Origin: Lepas anatifera
Lineage: Eukaryota; Arthropoda; Thecostraca; Lepadidae
DNA: 64,000 bases
Direction: 5' to 3'
Assembly (NCBI GenBank): GCA_034440635.1
Contig: JAOTON010002268.1
Location: 1,178,001 to 1,242,000 of the forward strand
This document shows positions 12,801-21,885 of the stretch, piece after piece. The position numbers were made by a program, and so were the translations under genes. Below the pieces are notes generated by a model, which did no database searches, was not told the origin of the DNA, and saw only the letters and a list, made by a program, of their open reading frames with translations. The number at the start of each line of letters is the position of its first letter. The stretch's first letter is position 1.

Positions 12801-15800
12801 TTAGTTTGCCCTAGAAACGGAAAAAAACATAATTACTCAAGTCTTCAGCGGTTTCGTATCTCGGGTCTTGAGTCATTTTCTGCTTCAGCCCCAGGATGAC
12901 AAAACTTTTGCGTCGGATAGGTCACGTGACCCCGGTATTCCTAGCCTTCTGATTGGTTAATTGTGATTTCTTTTAAGCCCTATATTTCTGTTTCAAAACA
13001 GTTTTGGAATATTGTTTTTCTAAAGTAATTTTTTTCTGTAGTAGTCCAAAGTTCTACATCACTGTTTAGGATAGATATGACCTAATTGTTAGAGAAATTG
13101 ATAGCCGTGTGTACGTCATATACACCGATATGAGGTGTATCGGTAAAGTCGTCTAGAAATGTTGACTTTGAGAGAAATTTTAAGGCATTTTCAGGTAAAA
13201 TTCGCAGAAAATGAGAATAGGACTTCTGAAACAACTTTTTGTGACCTTCCGATCTCGCCAATAAATTTTTTTCGCTTATCTCCCTTTAAGCATTAACTGG
13301 AAAAGTATTTGAGCATGTGGTATGAAGGTATTACTTAGGCAATACTGTGAGTTTTCCAGCTGGCTAGAGATAGTACAACTGACGGTGAATGTTTTACTTT
13401 AAAAAAATTCCAACTATGTGCTTTAAATATGAGCAAAGAAAAGGCAACAAACTGAAAACTTAGAAATAAAAAGCAAACTGTCTGGCTGCACAATATAAAA
13501 GGGACATCTGGGAATTCATGGGTATATTCTCTTGGTTTGGTTTACGTAGTGTTAGGACTTTTCCGCTAGAAAAAACGTGAAGGAATCAGAACTATCGGCC
13601 ATATCTTAAAAGCGTTCGTCAGCGTTCAGTTACAATCTGATCAGAAAAGACGTTTAAACAGCCAGATGCATACAAAATCAAAGACAAAAAGTTCAAAGAA
13701 AGGTACAAACAATTAGACTACCTAATACAAAGGGCATCATAATTACACGCATAAATATCATTGCTTGTTTTGATTCAATAATTAAAAGTGTTAATAACAA
13801 TAACCTCTATGCATCATTACCTACATGATATTAGGTACTATAAATACAAACAAGTTTCATAAAAAGGGTGTTTGGATTTACAGGTTACGGGCAAGTATGG
13901 TTAAGACAAAGCGAATGCATGAAGGGCTTAGAGTAGAAGGACGAATATGCTTTAGTGCTTTAGATATCAGTTAAGGAAACTTCTCATTAACATTAAGCAA
14001 TAGCATGGTTTGCGAGAACTTAGGGGGCGGGTACCCGCGCGCACCCCCTCCCCCCGTCAATGCGATGGTGGGTCAGACCCAGTCGATGCACGTGTTAAAG
14101 ACGTTGTGTTGTATAATTTTGAAAACACATTTCTGTTGCTGTTCCTATTTCTAAGGGTTTTGAAGGATTTTTGGCATATTCATAATCCTTATTTTCCGTT
14201 TCAATGTCTTTGAGCTATGCTGCATTGTGCAGAGAAAACTAGATAAACATTGTTTACTCTACCTATCCCCAAAAGCCGCGCCTTCATTTCCTGTTTGCTA
14301 CTTTTCTTACCTCATTTTTTTTGCAACCGCCTCATCTTCGGTCGTTGAAGGCTCTGAGGTGTAGAGCATCCTCTCGTGAAGACGTAGAGCTCGTTTGTAG
14401 GAAGCTGTGGATAGTGATGTTTTATCGGTCCGAAGGTCTTAAACGTTATTTTCTTAAAATGGTATGGTGGGGCTGATCCGGACAGTGGGCAATGCTAGTT
14501 ATCGTGGAAGTTTGACATAATTCCAGAATAATAATTTCAATAACGGGAAAGTAGGCATGTTGCTTATTAAAGTTTGGGGCCTCCTGGAAAACACTGAAAC
14601 TTCGCTACATTCCAGAGTTGAAATGGAATGGGCAGCCCCCTTGTCACCCGGTTCCTACATCAATGCGAGGAAGATTCATCCAACTGGTCGTCTTTTTCTT
14701 TTTGCTGCAAGGGTTATGTTCCACGATTAAGCTGTGCTATAGAATTGTACCTTCTAACAACTGAATACCCTCGCCGACTGTGAAAATCAACTATTCCTTA
14801 ATAATGTCATGTTTGCCTGTCGATAGGTTCTTTCTATTTTGCCTTCAATTCTAAGATACCTACTATCTTTTTCAAACGCCGTGTAGCTTTGTGAGATAAA
14901 ACAATGCTTCCGCTAACATATGTAGGGGAGAGTGGGGTAAGATGCCCCATCGGGTAAGATGTCCCCCGTCCCCTCTTTTGGCAATCCAGGCCACCACTGG
15001 TGAATAATATTGTTCTTGGTCGAAAGCAGAGGCTTTGATTGTTTCTTGGGCAAAAATTCAGTTCCCTCCTGTGATTTGCATGAAGCGGGTGGGTAAGTCT
15101 TTGTTTCGATGTTTTTCTAAAAAAGATTGCCCACATAGGTTGCAGCTATCTCAAAGAATATTGCATGCGTGCTTTGTTTGACTTTCCATTACGAATGATG
15201 ACATATTTAGCTCATTAAATGAGTATTTCCCTTGAGTGTCTTAATTGTATGATTTTTGCCCTTCAGGTTTTATCTAGTTTGGGTACTGATGGGAAAGATG
15301 CCCCCTCAACGAATGGGGAAAGATGCCCCATGGGTAACTTACCCGGTGGAAAGAGGCGTCTTTACCCAGAGCAATATAACGCCATTTGTTAGAGTAAACA
15401 ACTATGTGTTAAACTTGGGGTTAGTCCAAACCTTACCTACGGGCAGCGCCATGGAATTGTTACTCGGGGCTATGGACCTTGGACTGGTGATGGTGGGGGG
15501 GACGTGAACTTTAAATTAACCGTCTTTGAAAAAGCTAATGACCATGAAGCTCATGAGCAAATTTACGTAGGTCAACGTAGGTAGGTAATAGGGAGACAAT
15601 ACAAATCTAAGTAGATTCCCAAAACTTGTCGGGAGACGTCCTCTCAGATTGGCGAATTAGGGGTCCGTCCTCCCGTTCCTGTCTTATGCTTTCGACGTGC
15701 ATGACCGTACGCGTTAAATAAGAGCACACTTCAATATGTCGTTTTGTGACTAACCTTTCCAATTGAAGGCCTCGCACCTGAACCCAGGCCACTAACGCAA

Positions 15801-16972
15801 GGAATCTCATAACAGCCAAGTTTTGTGGTTGGTGCTTTCAGGCGATAAAGTGAATCCCAGCTCAATCATTAAAACCTCGAGACAATTATTTGGGAGTTCA
15901 CCGGAACTGGCCTGATGCCCCAACCGGAGATGACCTCATGGCGGGTTCAGATCAAACTGGCGTGGAGGCGCAAAGCAATTAAATTGAAATGGACAAAGCC
16001 GTAAAAATATCTTAAAACAAAATTGACCAAAATCGGTCAATTTTGGCCAATTAGGAAGGGACTATGGCTGACCTGTTTACCCTGGATTCACCTATGAATG
16101 AGGTAGACCTGAAACATGCAAAGTTCCTGCAAAGTTCCGTACCTGATCTCTTATGTCGTCTCTACATTTGCCATCACGGTAGCCCAGTTGGTAGTGCGTT
16201 GGGCTCCGACCCGCTGCTCAGGAACATGCAGTGGCAGGGTATGTTCAGGCTTGGGATCGGTTCTCCTGAGACGCTTCGGCGCTCAATAGTTTACCCGACG
16301 TAGGTCGGCTGGCAACTGACTGGTGAGAAGGTGACCTGAGCGGGGCGGCCGTCCCTGTGATTTGTGGGGCGTTTAACTTTGACTTTTAAATTAAATCTTC
16401 ATTACAGGACTCGCCCGGATGGTAGGGCTAGGGTCTCTGCGACAAGTCCATTGATGACCATAGTGAGACTCCGACTCCAAAAGCCGAACTTGCAACAACA
16501 TGCATCTAAAAAAGGCTCTGGAAGACAGACTAGTTAAAGGGGTTGCGAAAGCAAATGTATCTAAAACGACGTGGACGAGGCAGGAAAAAGCTGTATAAGG
16601 GAAGAAAGACAGTGAGCATGACGACACCACATATCTCATCTGCGGAGTGAGTTTTGTTCTGTCGTGCAAAGAATGGATCGAGTGCACTGCCTGGGAAGGC
16701 TGGGCCTGTGTGCCTTTACGAGAAGGCTAAGGCGGCTGTGCGCCATAAATGATAGACTGGGAGCCTGTGACGGTTAGTGGAAGGAAGCTTCGAGTCACCA
16801 CAAGCCATTTTTACTGTCTGAAGTGAATGTTTTTGTACTTAACAACTTCTGGCCCATATTTATTTTAAAATGGGGAATCGAAACAAAGAGAAAACAGAAA
16901 AGACAAGGTAGGGATTTAGGGGAGGTTCTCAGAAACCTCGTACCAGTTGACCTACTTCGTTTCGTACTTCGT

Positions 16973-17007
<35 letters not shown>

Positions 17008-20000
17008 TTTTATATTACTTTTATGGTATGCTTTTATCCGTGGTTTTTATCGCTAGTTTTACGTAACTTTGTTTTATCCTTTGACGTGGAAACGTGAAAA
17101 ACCACCTACACGTTTTATCAATGTGTGTGGACGCTTCTAAATATATTCTGACTTCTGAATAATACTTAAATGATTGCCAATGAAGCTAAGAACTGCGAAA
17201 AATGTTAAAGATCCATTTGACAGTACGGTAAAGGTAAAGGAACACACTGAAAAGTTGGATATTAAATATATATTCAAAAGCAAGCACACGGAAGCGTTTC
17301 GTAGCTTCTTCAGCGTGTGTTTGAAGGGTAGAATTATCCGTTGACGCATGAAGGTTTCTGTGGGCTCACGTGGGCTAAACGTGGATAATATTTGCCAATA
17401 TTTTTGATATTGCGAAATCTCCTCTCTTGGAATTTAGATTTTCTTTTTGTTCAATTAGGGCCGACTCTAAAAACTTTCTTCTATTTTTTGGTAGACCTCT
17501 GTGGATAATTTCTGCATTTTTCCGGTTTGGTAAGTGGTCAAATTGTTCGGAGTGTATTACAAATGAACTCGTGGTTTTATGATTTCTAAGGTCTGATTTG
17601 TGTTCGTTAATTCGTTTTTGCAGGCCGCGACACGTCTCCCCGTAGTAGAATCTTGTGCAGTTTTGACATAGAATTTTGTAGACGATGCTGTTCTCATTGC
17701 TGTTTTTCGAATCTTGCTTCTTTTTGATAAGGTCTCCTATTTTCAAGCCTGTGCTTGCAATAAACCTAATCTCTGCTTGTTTGAGTGTCCTTTCTAGTAT
17801 TCCGTGTTGAGATGTTTTCGGTCCTACAATAGTCCTCAGTGGCGTTGCTCTTGTTTTTCTTGAGTTTCTAATCATATTTGCCTTCAAAAGACATCTCACG
17901 ATAAATGCTTTAGGGTATTTTAGTTTTAGAAATGACGAGAAAATGTGATTGATCTTCTCTTCGAGAGATTCTCTGAGGATTTCATACATTATTCTGAGGA
18001 TTTCATACATTATTTTTCTGCCCATAGTGAGCGAGTAAAATCCGGAGTAATCATTCGGTTTTTTCTCCGTGCATTCCGTGTGTGCAGCAACGAATATCTC
18101 GAAGAGGAGATCAGTCACATTTTCTCGTCGTTTCTAAAACTAAAATACCCTAAAGCATTTATCGTGAGATGTCTTTTGAAGACAAAAAAGATTAGAAACT
18201 CAAGAAAAACAAGAGCAACGCCACTGAGGACTATTGTAGGACCGAAAACATCTTAACACGGAATACTAGAAAGGACACTCAAACAAGCAGAAATTAGGTT
18301 TATTGCAAGCACAGGCTTGAAAATAGGAGACCTTATCAAAAAGAAGCAGGATTCGAAAAACAGCAATGAGAACAGCATCGTCTACAAAATTCCATGTCAA
18401 AAATGCACAAGATTCTACTACGGGGAGACGTATCGCGGCCTGCAAAAACGAATTAACGAACACAAATCAGACCTTAGAAATCATAAAACCACGAGTTCAT
18501 TTGTAATGCACTCCGAACAATTTGACCACTTACCAAACTGGAAAAATGCAGAAATTATCCACAAAGTTCTACCAAAAAACAAAAGAAAGTTTTTGGAGTC
18601 GGCCCTAATTGAACAAAAAGAAAATCTAAATTCCAAGAGAGGAGATTTCGCAATATCAAAAATATTGGCAAACATTATCCACGTTTAGCCCACGTGAGCC
18701 CACAGAAACCTTCATGCGTCAACGGATAATTCTACCTTTCAAACACACGCTGAAGAAGGTACGAAACGCGTCCGTGTGCTTGCTTTTGAATATATCTTTA
18801 ATATTCAACTTGTCAGTGTGTTCCTTTAACTACGAAAAAGCTACTTCATCAACGATAGACCAAAATGGGGTAAGATGCCCAGGGGTGGGGCATCTTACCA
18901 AGCCCCAGGGGCGTCATACCCACCCAATGGGGTAAGAAGACGCCCCTTTGCAAGCCTCTAGTAAGATCATAATAGTAAGAAAATATGATAATTATAAGCA
19001 ATTTCATCGACTCTATAAGGAAGATAAATGATCATGCTACGACTTGGCATCTAAAACAGCGCTGTTGGTACCGCGGTTATTCTATAATCCGGATTTCCCT
19101 AAACTCCGGGCATCTTACCCCACTCTCCCCTATATCTGGATTACGTTCCACTTGGTTTCGGGATATCCCAGGCATCTTGGTGTAACATCTCACCGGGCTC
19201 ATAGGACTCTAACAAAGTGGCTCGGGATGGGTGGCTTCAGAGGCGGACGCAGACCCGAGTTTTGGGGGACCAAACCCATGTCTGCCTCTCCTCCTGGGGG
19301 GGGTTGGGTGCTCGACAGACTTATTATAAGCTACCTCTCCAAGTGCATGATCGGTCTCCTGGGGGACCGAAATTTTTCTGCTCTACAAACCTAGTGTAAA
19401 CACTTTTTTCAAAAATTTCTCTGGCGTTTGGAGGGAAAGATAGTTTGGCCCCTCCAGCACTTTAGGGGCATGACCGGAATGCCCCCCCTGCATCCTCCAA
19501 TGGGTGGCCTAGATGATAACATCCCTGTTTTCTAAGCCACCGGTCCTGGGTACAAGTCCCGGCGGAGCCTCTGAATAAGTTGATCTGATCCCCCAAAATC
19601 CCTCTCAACAGGGTGAGAGTTGGAGACGCTGTATGACCTTGGCAGTTGGTGCGTCGTTAAACCCCAACAATTATTTTAAGAAAGTGGCGCAAGGAAAACA
19701 AATTCAGTCATGATCTCTGATGGAAGAGATGGCGCCGTTGACTTATTTCTACTATACAATCCCGTTCTGATGTTCCCGTCTAGTGCATCGAATCACTTGA
19801 ATTTCGAGTCGGATATTTATTTTGACAATACAAAAAACACCCCTTCAAAAAAACCAGGCATGACAGCTAGTCATGTAATCTAATTTTTCGAGCAGGAAAC
19901 ATGATTCAACACCTACACTGGAACAGGGTCTGACGCTTCTGCACACTCGAGGGGTGTCTACCAGGCCCCCTACAATATGGAACTGAAAGACGTAGAAAAA

Positions 20001-21652
20001 CGCCAGTTGGGAAGGGGGAGGGGGGTTATACGGAGTCTATGGATATCTACATTATATCAAACTTTCCTTGACCTAGGTCAATGTCTTCTAGCCAAACGTG
20101 GTCATAACCGAAGGCGATTGTCAATGGGCAAAATCGCTATGCTTTAGCATAATGGTCAAACATTGACCTGCTGGAGAGCTTTTGGGAAATGCCGTAAACA
20201 TGCAGAAAAATGTTGGGAATGTTCTAAAAGCGGACCAAGATCATAGAGGGGATATCCCTTAAAAAATATTTCTTGCAATCTAGAGGCCAAGGTAATTCAA
20301 GGTCATTGACCTATAAGGTTACAATATGGAATATTCCCATAACGTACAATATAAAAAGTATCATAGCACCCGTTGGACGGGAAATGAGGATCAGCCTTCA
20401 CTCATGACCTTTGAACTTGACATTTTGAGTTGCCTTAACTATGACGTCATGTCATTATATGGTAACGCTTTTGATCGGAAGCACTTGGGCCATTGACTTG
20501 GAAAAATGCTGATATGCCCTTGACCGGTGATTTTTTAACTTGAACTGTGAGCTTTGACCTTGACCCTGAAGTTTATGTGAGGTTCTGTTGACATAATTTC
20601 ATTTATACGGCGTTATGACGTCACCACTCGGTCTCTCACGCTGACGAATTGGTGCGGCGGCGTGATTGTGGTGGTCTTGAGATGTAGGTCTGTCTTTGAA
20701 CGCGTATTAGTGAACAACATTCTGACCTATTTTCAATTTTTCACTGCTCGACGTGCCGTTGAATTCTCTCAAACGTGTCTTCGTGAAGCCAGCTTACAAA
20801 AGGGGTTCTACAGGGCAAAAAATATGCTGAAATTTGGTTGAGTTGAGTTGAGTTGAGTTGACTTAAAATCGCACATTTTTGGCTGTATAGTATAAATGTC
20901 AGATGCTGGCTTCATTGGCACCTGTTTTTCAGTTAGCCAGCAATCTTGTCCTGCATACCAGATAACAATCCTTTGCTTTGGACTTACCACATTCAGTGGG
21001 AAACCCAATTTTAGTTTGAGTCAAACCTGAGTTGTATACAACTTTCTGAGTAGCGTTTTCCAGCTACGAACAGTTCTCCGGTCACCTTTTAAAAATAAGT
21101 GGGGGCCTCCGAAACGCCCTCTAGTGCGCGTGTTAAAGCCGGGGTTGAGGAGCAGCTTGTCAGTATCATTAGATCGAAGAATAACGTCTGTATTCTGAAC
21201 AGTTTGAATGTTAACAGAAATGTATGTCCTATTTAAAGACAGTGCCTTTCTCCAGCACAGTCAGCGGCTCATCATTGCACGTTGTTAAATGTTCAAGAAG
21301 ATAACGAGCAGGAGGCTGGAATAACGGTAGCGAACAAAAGTTATGGATCGACACCTGAACGTCAGCTATAACCCCATAAAACAAGCCCTAAACAAACAAG
21401 GTTCTAGCTATTGCTAAGGGAGAGGACTTCAATTCCAACAATATGAGACACATGAATTAACTTACTCGTTTCGGCCAGCACTCGGCAGGCATGCTCCGTC
21501 CAGTTGTTTTTGGGTGTTCGCCTGCTTTTTATTGCGGTGGTCACATTCTTCCTTGGCCATTTGCAGCGCGTCTTGCCCTCACATAGAAATTCTTCGGGGA
21601 CGATTGAAGAAGACTTTGGTTCTTCCTCGGTGAACTCGATGATGAAGAACAT
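4488..21652 (-). CDS. Five-exon gene for a 375-aa DUF4806-domain protein
   Basis: This is a gene model built by hand from five coding blocks: 21652-21466, 10923-10741, 10048-9795, 6341-6176 and 4825-4488 (complement). Every junction has GT/AG sites and the phases match (1, 1, 0, 1); the total of 1128 nt is 375 codons plus a TAA. Residues 1-62 start MFFIIEF and contain the C-K-W-P, TP..W and CRVL pattern I associate with the N-terminal module of DUF4806 proteins. Residues 63-123 are polar and probably disordered. A short helical or coiled-coil stretch (FKTVEGVAETQQEIKESL) follows. DUF4806 spans about 180-290: LPVTTMEEFRLLDERL, then LSDKGG, RRIMVDVMSSRLGVKFNLHG, and finally ERDVEKAVASWL. The last ~80 residues are rich in Gly, Asp, Arg and Cys. 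The family has no established biochemical role that I know of. The introns (up to 10.5 kb) are full of transposons. An upstream non-coding exon is likely. Confidence 0.85.
4955..5035 (+). mobile_element. SINE head fragment (tRNA-like)
   Basis: TCTGTGGTAGCGCGCTGGGC resembles box A and GTGTTAAAATCCCCGCC resembles box B. The 3' part is not recognisable, so this is a truncated or very old SINE. It lies in intron 4 of the DUF4806 gene. Confidence 0.45.
5135..5411 (+). mobile_element. hAT-like MITE, family M1
   Basis: Perfect 8-bp duplications GCCACGGG (5127-5134; 5412-5419). It begins CATTGGCGGGCGC and ends GTCTGCGTCCACCCCTG. Diagnostic internal words are TTACACTAAGTCTGTAGAGC, AGCGATCATGTACTTGGAG and GGCAGACATGGGTTTGCCCC. 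It lies in intron 4 of the DUF4806 gene. Confidence 0.88.
5682..6126. mobile_element. Outer hAT-like MITE hosting the M1 copy
   Basis: It starts CAGTGGTAGATTCAGGAGG and ends CCTTGTATCCGCCACTG. The flanks GTTAAATT/GCAAAATT are an imperfect (6/8) target duplication. Its body (TTTAGACACTAACATTCC) resembles the element at 31537-31700. Confidence 0.65.
5794..6100 (+). mobile_element. hAT-like MITE, family M1, nested in another MITE
   Basis: Perfect 8-bp duplications TGGTCACC (5786-5793; 6101-6108). It has the same ends and internal words as the 5135 copy, but the ACACTAGGTCTGTNGAG module is present an extra time (a ~60-bp internal duplication at about 5970-6020). Confidence 0.88.
6176..6341 (-). 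CDS. DUF4806 gene, coding exon 4 (domain core)
   Basis: The acceptor is GTGATTGCAG before 6341 and the donor is GTGAGTACC after 6176; the exon is 166 nt. It encodes VHYLSDKGGSTLQETMRRIM, then the VMSSRLGVKFNLHG and KAGFKRTKVFGVVY segments. These match the order expected for the centre of DUF4806: a GG motif, a helix, a strand-Gly, and a Lys/Phe-rich strand. Confidence 0.87.
6342..6774. other. Intron 3 of the DUF4806 gene, no further feature
   Basis: No conserved repeat or frame seen before the GA microsatellite. Confidence 0.5.
6775..6812. repeat. (GA)n microsatellite
   Basis: About 19 uninterrupted GA units in intron 3 of the DUF4806 gene. Confidence 0.95.
6888..7822. mobile_element. TAGGGGAGA element T1 (935 bp, GGGGCAAAACGGAC type)
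   Basis: The two ends form a perfect 26-bp inverted repeat including the TA (starting TAGGGGAGACCGGGGCAAAA). The word GGGGCAAAACGGAC or its complement recurs at 7072-7090, 7118-7133, 7432-7460 and 7785-7810. It sits in intron 3 of the DUF4806 gene. It has no coding capacity, so it is non-autonomous. Confidence 0.85.
7823..8675. other. Intron sequence, nothing recognised
   Basis: Between T1 and an M2 MITE. Short frames only, without recognisable motifs. Confidence 0.5.
8676..9014 (+). mobile_element. hAT-like MITE, family M2
   Basis: It starts CAGTGGCAGATCTAGC and ends CCTGGATCCGCCACTG. The flanking 8-mers AAACAGCG (8668-8675) and ATACAGCG (9015-9022) differ at one base. The body is shared with 11071-11370, including CTGAACTTAACTGGTTCTGT and ACATAGTTTTGCCCCGAGCT. 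Confidence 0.83.
9223..9358. repeat. GTGCGT/GTGCGG hexamer array
   Basis: About 22 hexamers mixing GTGCGT and GTGCGG. All six frames stay open, giving false Arg-Val and Ala-Pro proteins. Confidence 0.95.
9795..10048 (-). CDS. DUF4806 gene, coding exon 3 (helical region and domain start)
   Basis: The acceptor GTGACCGCAG lies before 10048, and the strong donor TTG-GTAAGTGTG follows 9795. The exon is 254 nt, entering in phase 1 and leaving in phase 0. It encodes a helical stretch (TVEGVAETQQEIKESLRLQ), a linker, then the start of DUF4806 with LPVTTMEEFRLLDERL. Confidence 0.85.
10741..10923 (-). CDS. DUF4806 gene, coding exon 2
   Basis: The acceptor is TTGCGCAG before 10923 and the donor is GTATGTTC after 10741. 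The exon is 183 nt, so phase 1 is preserved. It encodes MLRGAPKESRLPGK..., then an acidic and serine-rich stretch (SADTDEAVSESD). The composition suggests a disordered linker between the N-terminal module and the coiled coil. A single missed small exon between exons 1 and 2 cannot be excluded, because that intron is 10.5 kb. Confidence 0.72.
11071..11370 (+). mobile_element. hAT-like MITE, family M2
   Basis: It starts CAGTGGCGGATGAAACC. Its right end (GGATCTGCCATTTTG) is degraded. The flanks CGTTCATC and CGTTATCA are compatible with a mutated 8-bp duplication. It lacks ~55 bp present in the 8676 copy and lies in the first intron of the DUF4806 gene. Confidence 0.72.
11702..11890 (+). mobile_element. 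Old, diverged SINE of type C
   Basis: The tRNA-like head GGCGCGGTGGTGAAGCTCAC is followed by GCCCGCGTTAGGGT. The later stretch GGTGCCATATGACAGTTGAC and GTAGTCGGTGCGTTGATAAG is a diverged version of the type-C tail. No target duplications are visible. Confidence 0.5.
12165..12405 (-). mobile_element. tRNA-derived SINE (type A), minus orientation
   Basis: The reverse complement begins GGGGCTGGGTGGTACAGTGA and has GTGGGTTCAGTCC as box B, the GCATGGATTAA segment, and ends in GTTGGGAGTGGCCCTAATAA. It is about 35 bp longer in the centre than the 60699 copy and more diverged. Confidence 0.8.
12518..13285 (+). mobile_element. piggyBac-like MITE (copy 1)
   Basis: Termini AGGGAGATACGCGAAAAATT and TTTTTCGCTTATCTCCCT. 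TTAA follows the right end (13286-13289); the left side reads TTGC, so that target copy has mutated. The body is ~85-90% like the inverted copy at 21886-22668, including TAGGATAGATATGACCTAAT. No ORF. Confidence 0.85.
13290..14922. other. AT-rich intron sequence, nothing recognised
   Basis: Part of the 10.5-kb first intron of the DUF4806 gene, between the piggyBac-like MITE and T2. No repeats or frames of note. Confidence 0.5.
16172..16392 (+). mobile_element. tRNA-derived SINE (type B) inside element T2
   Basis: The head is GTAGCCCAGTTGGTAGTGCG (box A) with GGGATCGGTTCTCC (box B). The unique body has GACGTAGGTCGGCTGGCAAC and GTGACCTGAGCGGGGCGG, and a short TTAACTTTGACTTTTAAATT end. There is only one copy in this window. 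Confidence 0.65.
16977..17006. repeat. (TG)15 microsatellite
   Basis: Uninterrupted TG dinucleotides inside element T2. Confidence 0.95.
17375..18118 (-). pseudogene. Penelope-like element, 3' coding part with GIY-YIG endonuclease (left copy)
   Basis: An open frame of 247 codons. The useful part begins near 18118 with HIFSSFLKLKYPKAFIVRCL, the linker after the reverse transcriptase thumb. It continues with ATPLRTIVGPKTSQHGI and IASTGLKIGDLIKKKQD. It ends with the GIY-YIG nuclease: SIVYKILCQNCTRFYYGETC, then RINEHKSDLRNH. The cysteine pair (C..C) before the YYGET strand is typical of Penelope-like elements. The reverse transcriptase itself is missing, so this copy is 5'-truncated. Confidence 0.82.
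18112..18688 (+). pseudogene. Penelope-like element, GIY-YIG endonuclease (right copy, nonsense mutation)
   Basis: This is the mirror partner of the 17375-18118 copy, with the same frame and order of motifs. It carries YKIPCQKCTRFYYGETYRGL and ends SKILANIIHV. The frame is broken by a TAA at 18254-18256, where the left copy has CAA, so the difference is a single C-to-T change. The two copies differ at a handful of other residues, so they were separate or duplicated copies that have since drifted slightly. Confidence 0.8.
19238..19502 (-). mobile_element. hAT-like MITE, family M1, inserted in a SINE
   Basis: A reverse-oriented M1 copy: CAGAGGCGGACGCAGACC to CCCTGCATCCTCCAATG. The flanking 8-mers GGTGGCTT (19230-19237) and GGTGGCCT (19503-19510) differ at one base and fall within a SINE 5' end. 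Confidence 0.8.
19503..19680 (+). mobile_element. tRNA-derived SINE (type C), 5' end split by a MITE
   Basis: It reads GTCCTGGGTACAAGTCCC (box-B-like), GGCGGAGCCTCTGAATAAGT, then GTTGGTGCGTCGTTAAACCC and an AT-rich end. Its first bases lie at ~19218-19237 on the other side of the MITE 19238-19502, so the MITE inserted after the SINE. Confidence 0.78.
20041..20640. repeat. TGACCT-rich dispersed repeat
   Basis: TTGACCTAGGTCAATG, CAAGGTCATTGACCTATAAG, CTTTGACCTTGACCCTGAAG and relatives. No coding frame. Related to 60560-61110 and 63400-63660. Confidence 0.55.
20837..20860. repeat. (GAGTT)n short pentamer repeat
   Basis: Nearly five units of TTGAG. Confidence 0.9.
21466..21652 (-). CDS. DUF4806 gene, coding exon 1 (start codon)
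   Basis: The exon begins at an ATG (21652-21650) and ends ACG-A before GTAAGTTAAT, so it ends in phase 1. Upstream, TGTTGGTCCAG at about 21672 looks like a 3' splice acceptor, so the 5' UTR probably begins in an earlier exon that I cannot see. It encodes MFFIIEFTEEEPK through CRVLAET. This N-terminal block contains an aromatic/hydrophobic strand, a Cys-Lys-Trp-Pro motif and a conserved TP..W. Confidence 0.8.
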
Positions 21653-21885
21653 TTCTCCGTGTTGAGAGTCACTGGACCAACACAATAACACAAATCAGGG
21701 CCAGCACATTAAAAAATACGTTTTCAATGATACTGAAATGGATTCAGATTAAACAACACATTAATATTCTGCACGAACTAAGCTCTTTCCGTTTCCGTTT
21801 CAGAACTAAGCACCTCCTGAGTGGTCCAATAGCATCGTCTCCCCATCCCTATATTTAATTCGCACTCAGCAATCATACCGATTAA

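Larger units (their letters stand above)
17237..18830. repeat. Large inverted repeat: two Penelope-like elements head to head
   Basis: The left arm (~17237-17973) and right arm (~18092-18830) are near-identical reverse complements of about 740 bp, separated by ~118 bp. Each arm contains the 3' coding part and 3' UTR of a Penelope-like element. The outer tips both carry a GTGGGCT/AGCCCAC segment and the CGGATAATTCTACC segment. The central loop contains a short direct duplication (CTGAGGATTTCATACATTAT repeated). Inverted or tandem partial copies are known for Penelope-like elements. Such a palindrome is also a cruciform and deletion risk. Confidence 0.88.
14923..19132. mobile_element. TAGGGGAGA element T2 (4.2 kb, GGGTAAGATGCCCC type)
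   Basis: The left end is TAGGGGAGAGTGGGGTAAG at 14923; the right end is its reverse complement, ending TCTCCCCTA at 19132. TA flanks both sides. The word GGGGTAAGATGCCCC or its complement recurs near both ends (15290-15350; 18863-18945) in direct and inverted form. The middle (about 15.5-18.85 kb) is filled by unrelated insertions: a SINE at 16170-16390, a GT microsatellite and the Penelope-like palindrome. I see no intact transposase. Confidence 0.75.

Noticed and set aside
17945..18100. Start of the plus-strand frame before 18112 as real coding sequence
   Set aside because: It reads through the palindrome loop and the inverse of the left arm, so only the part from about 18112 is homologous to the element.
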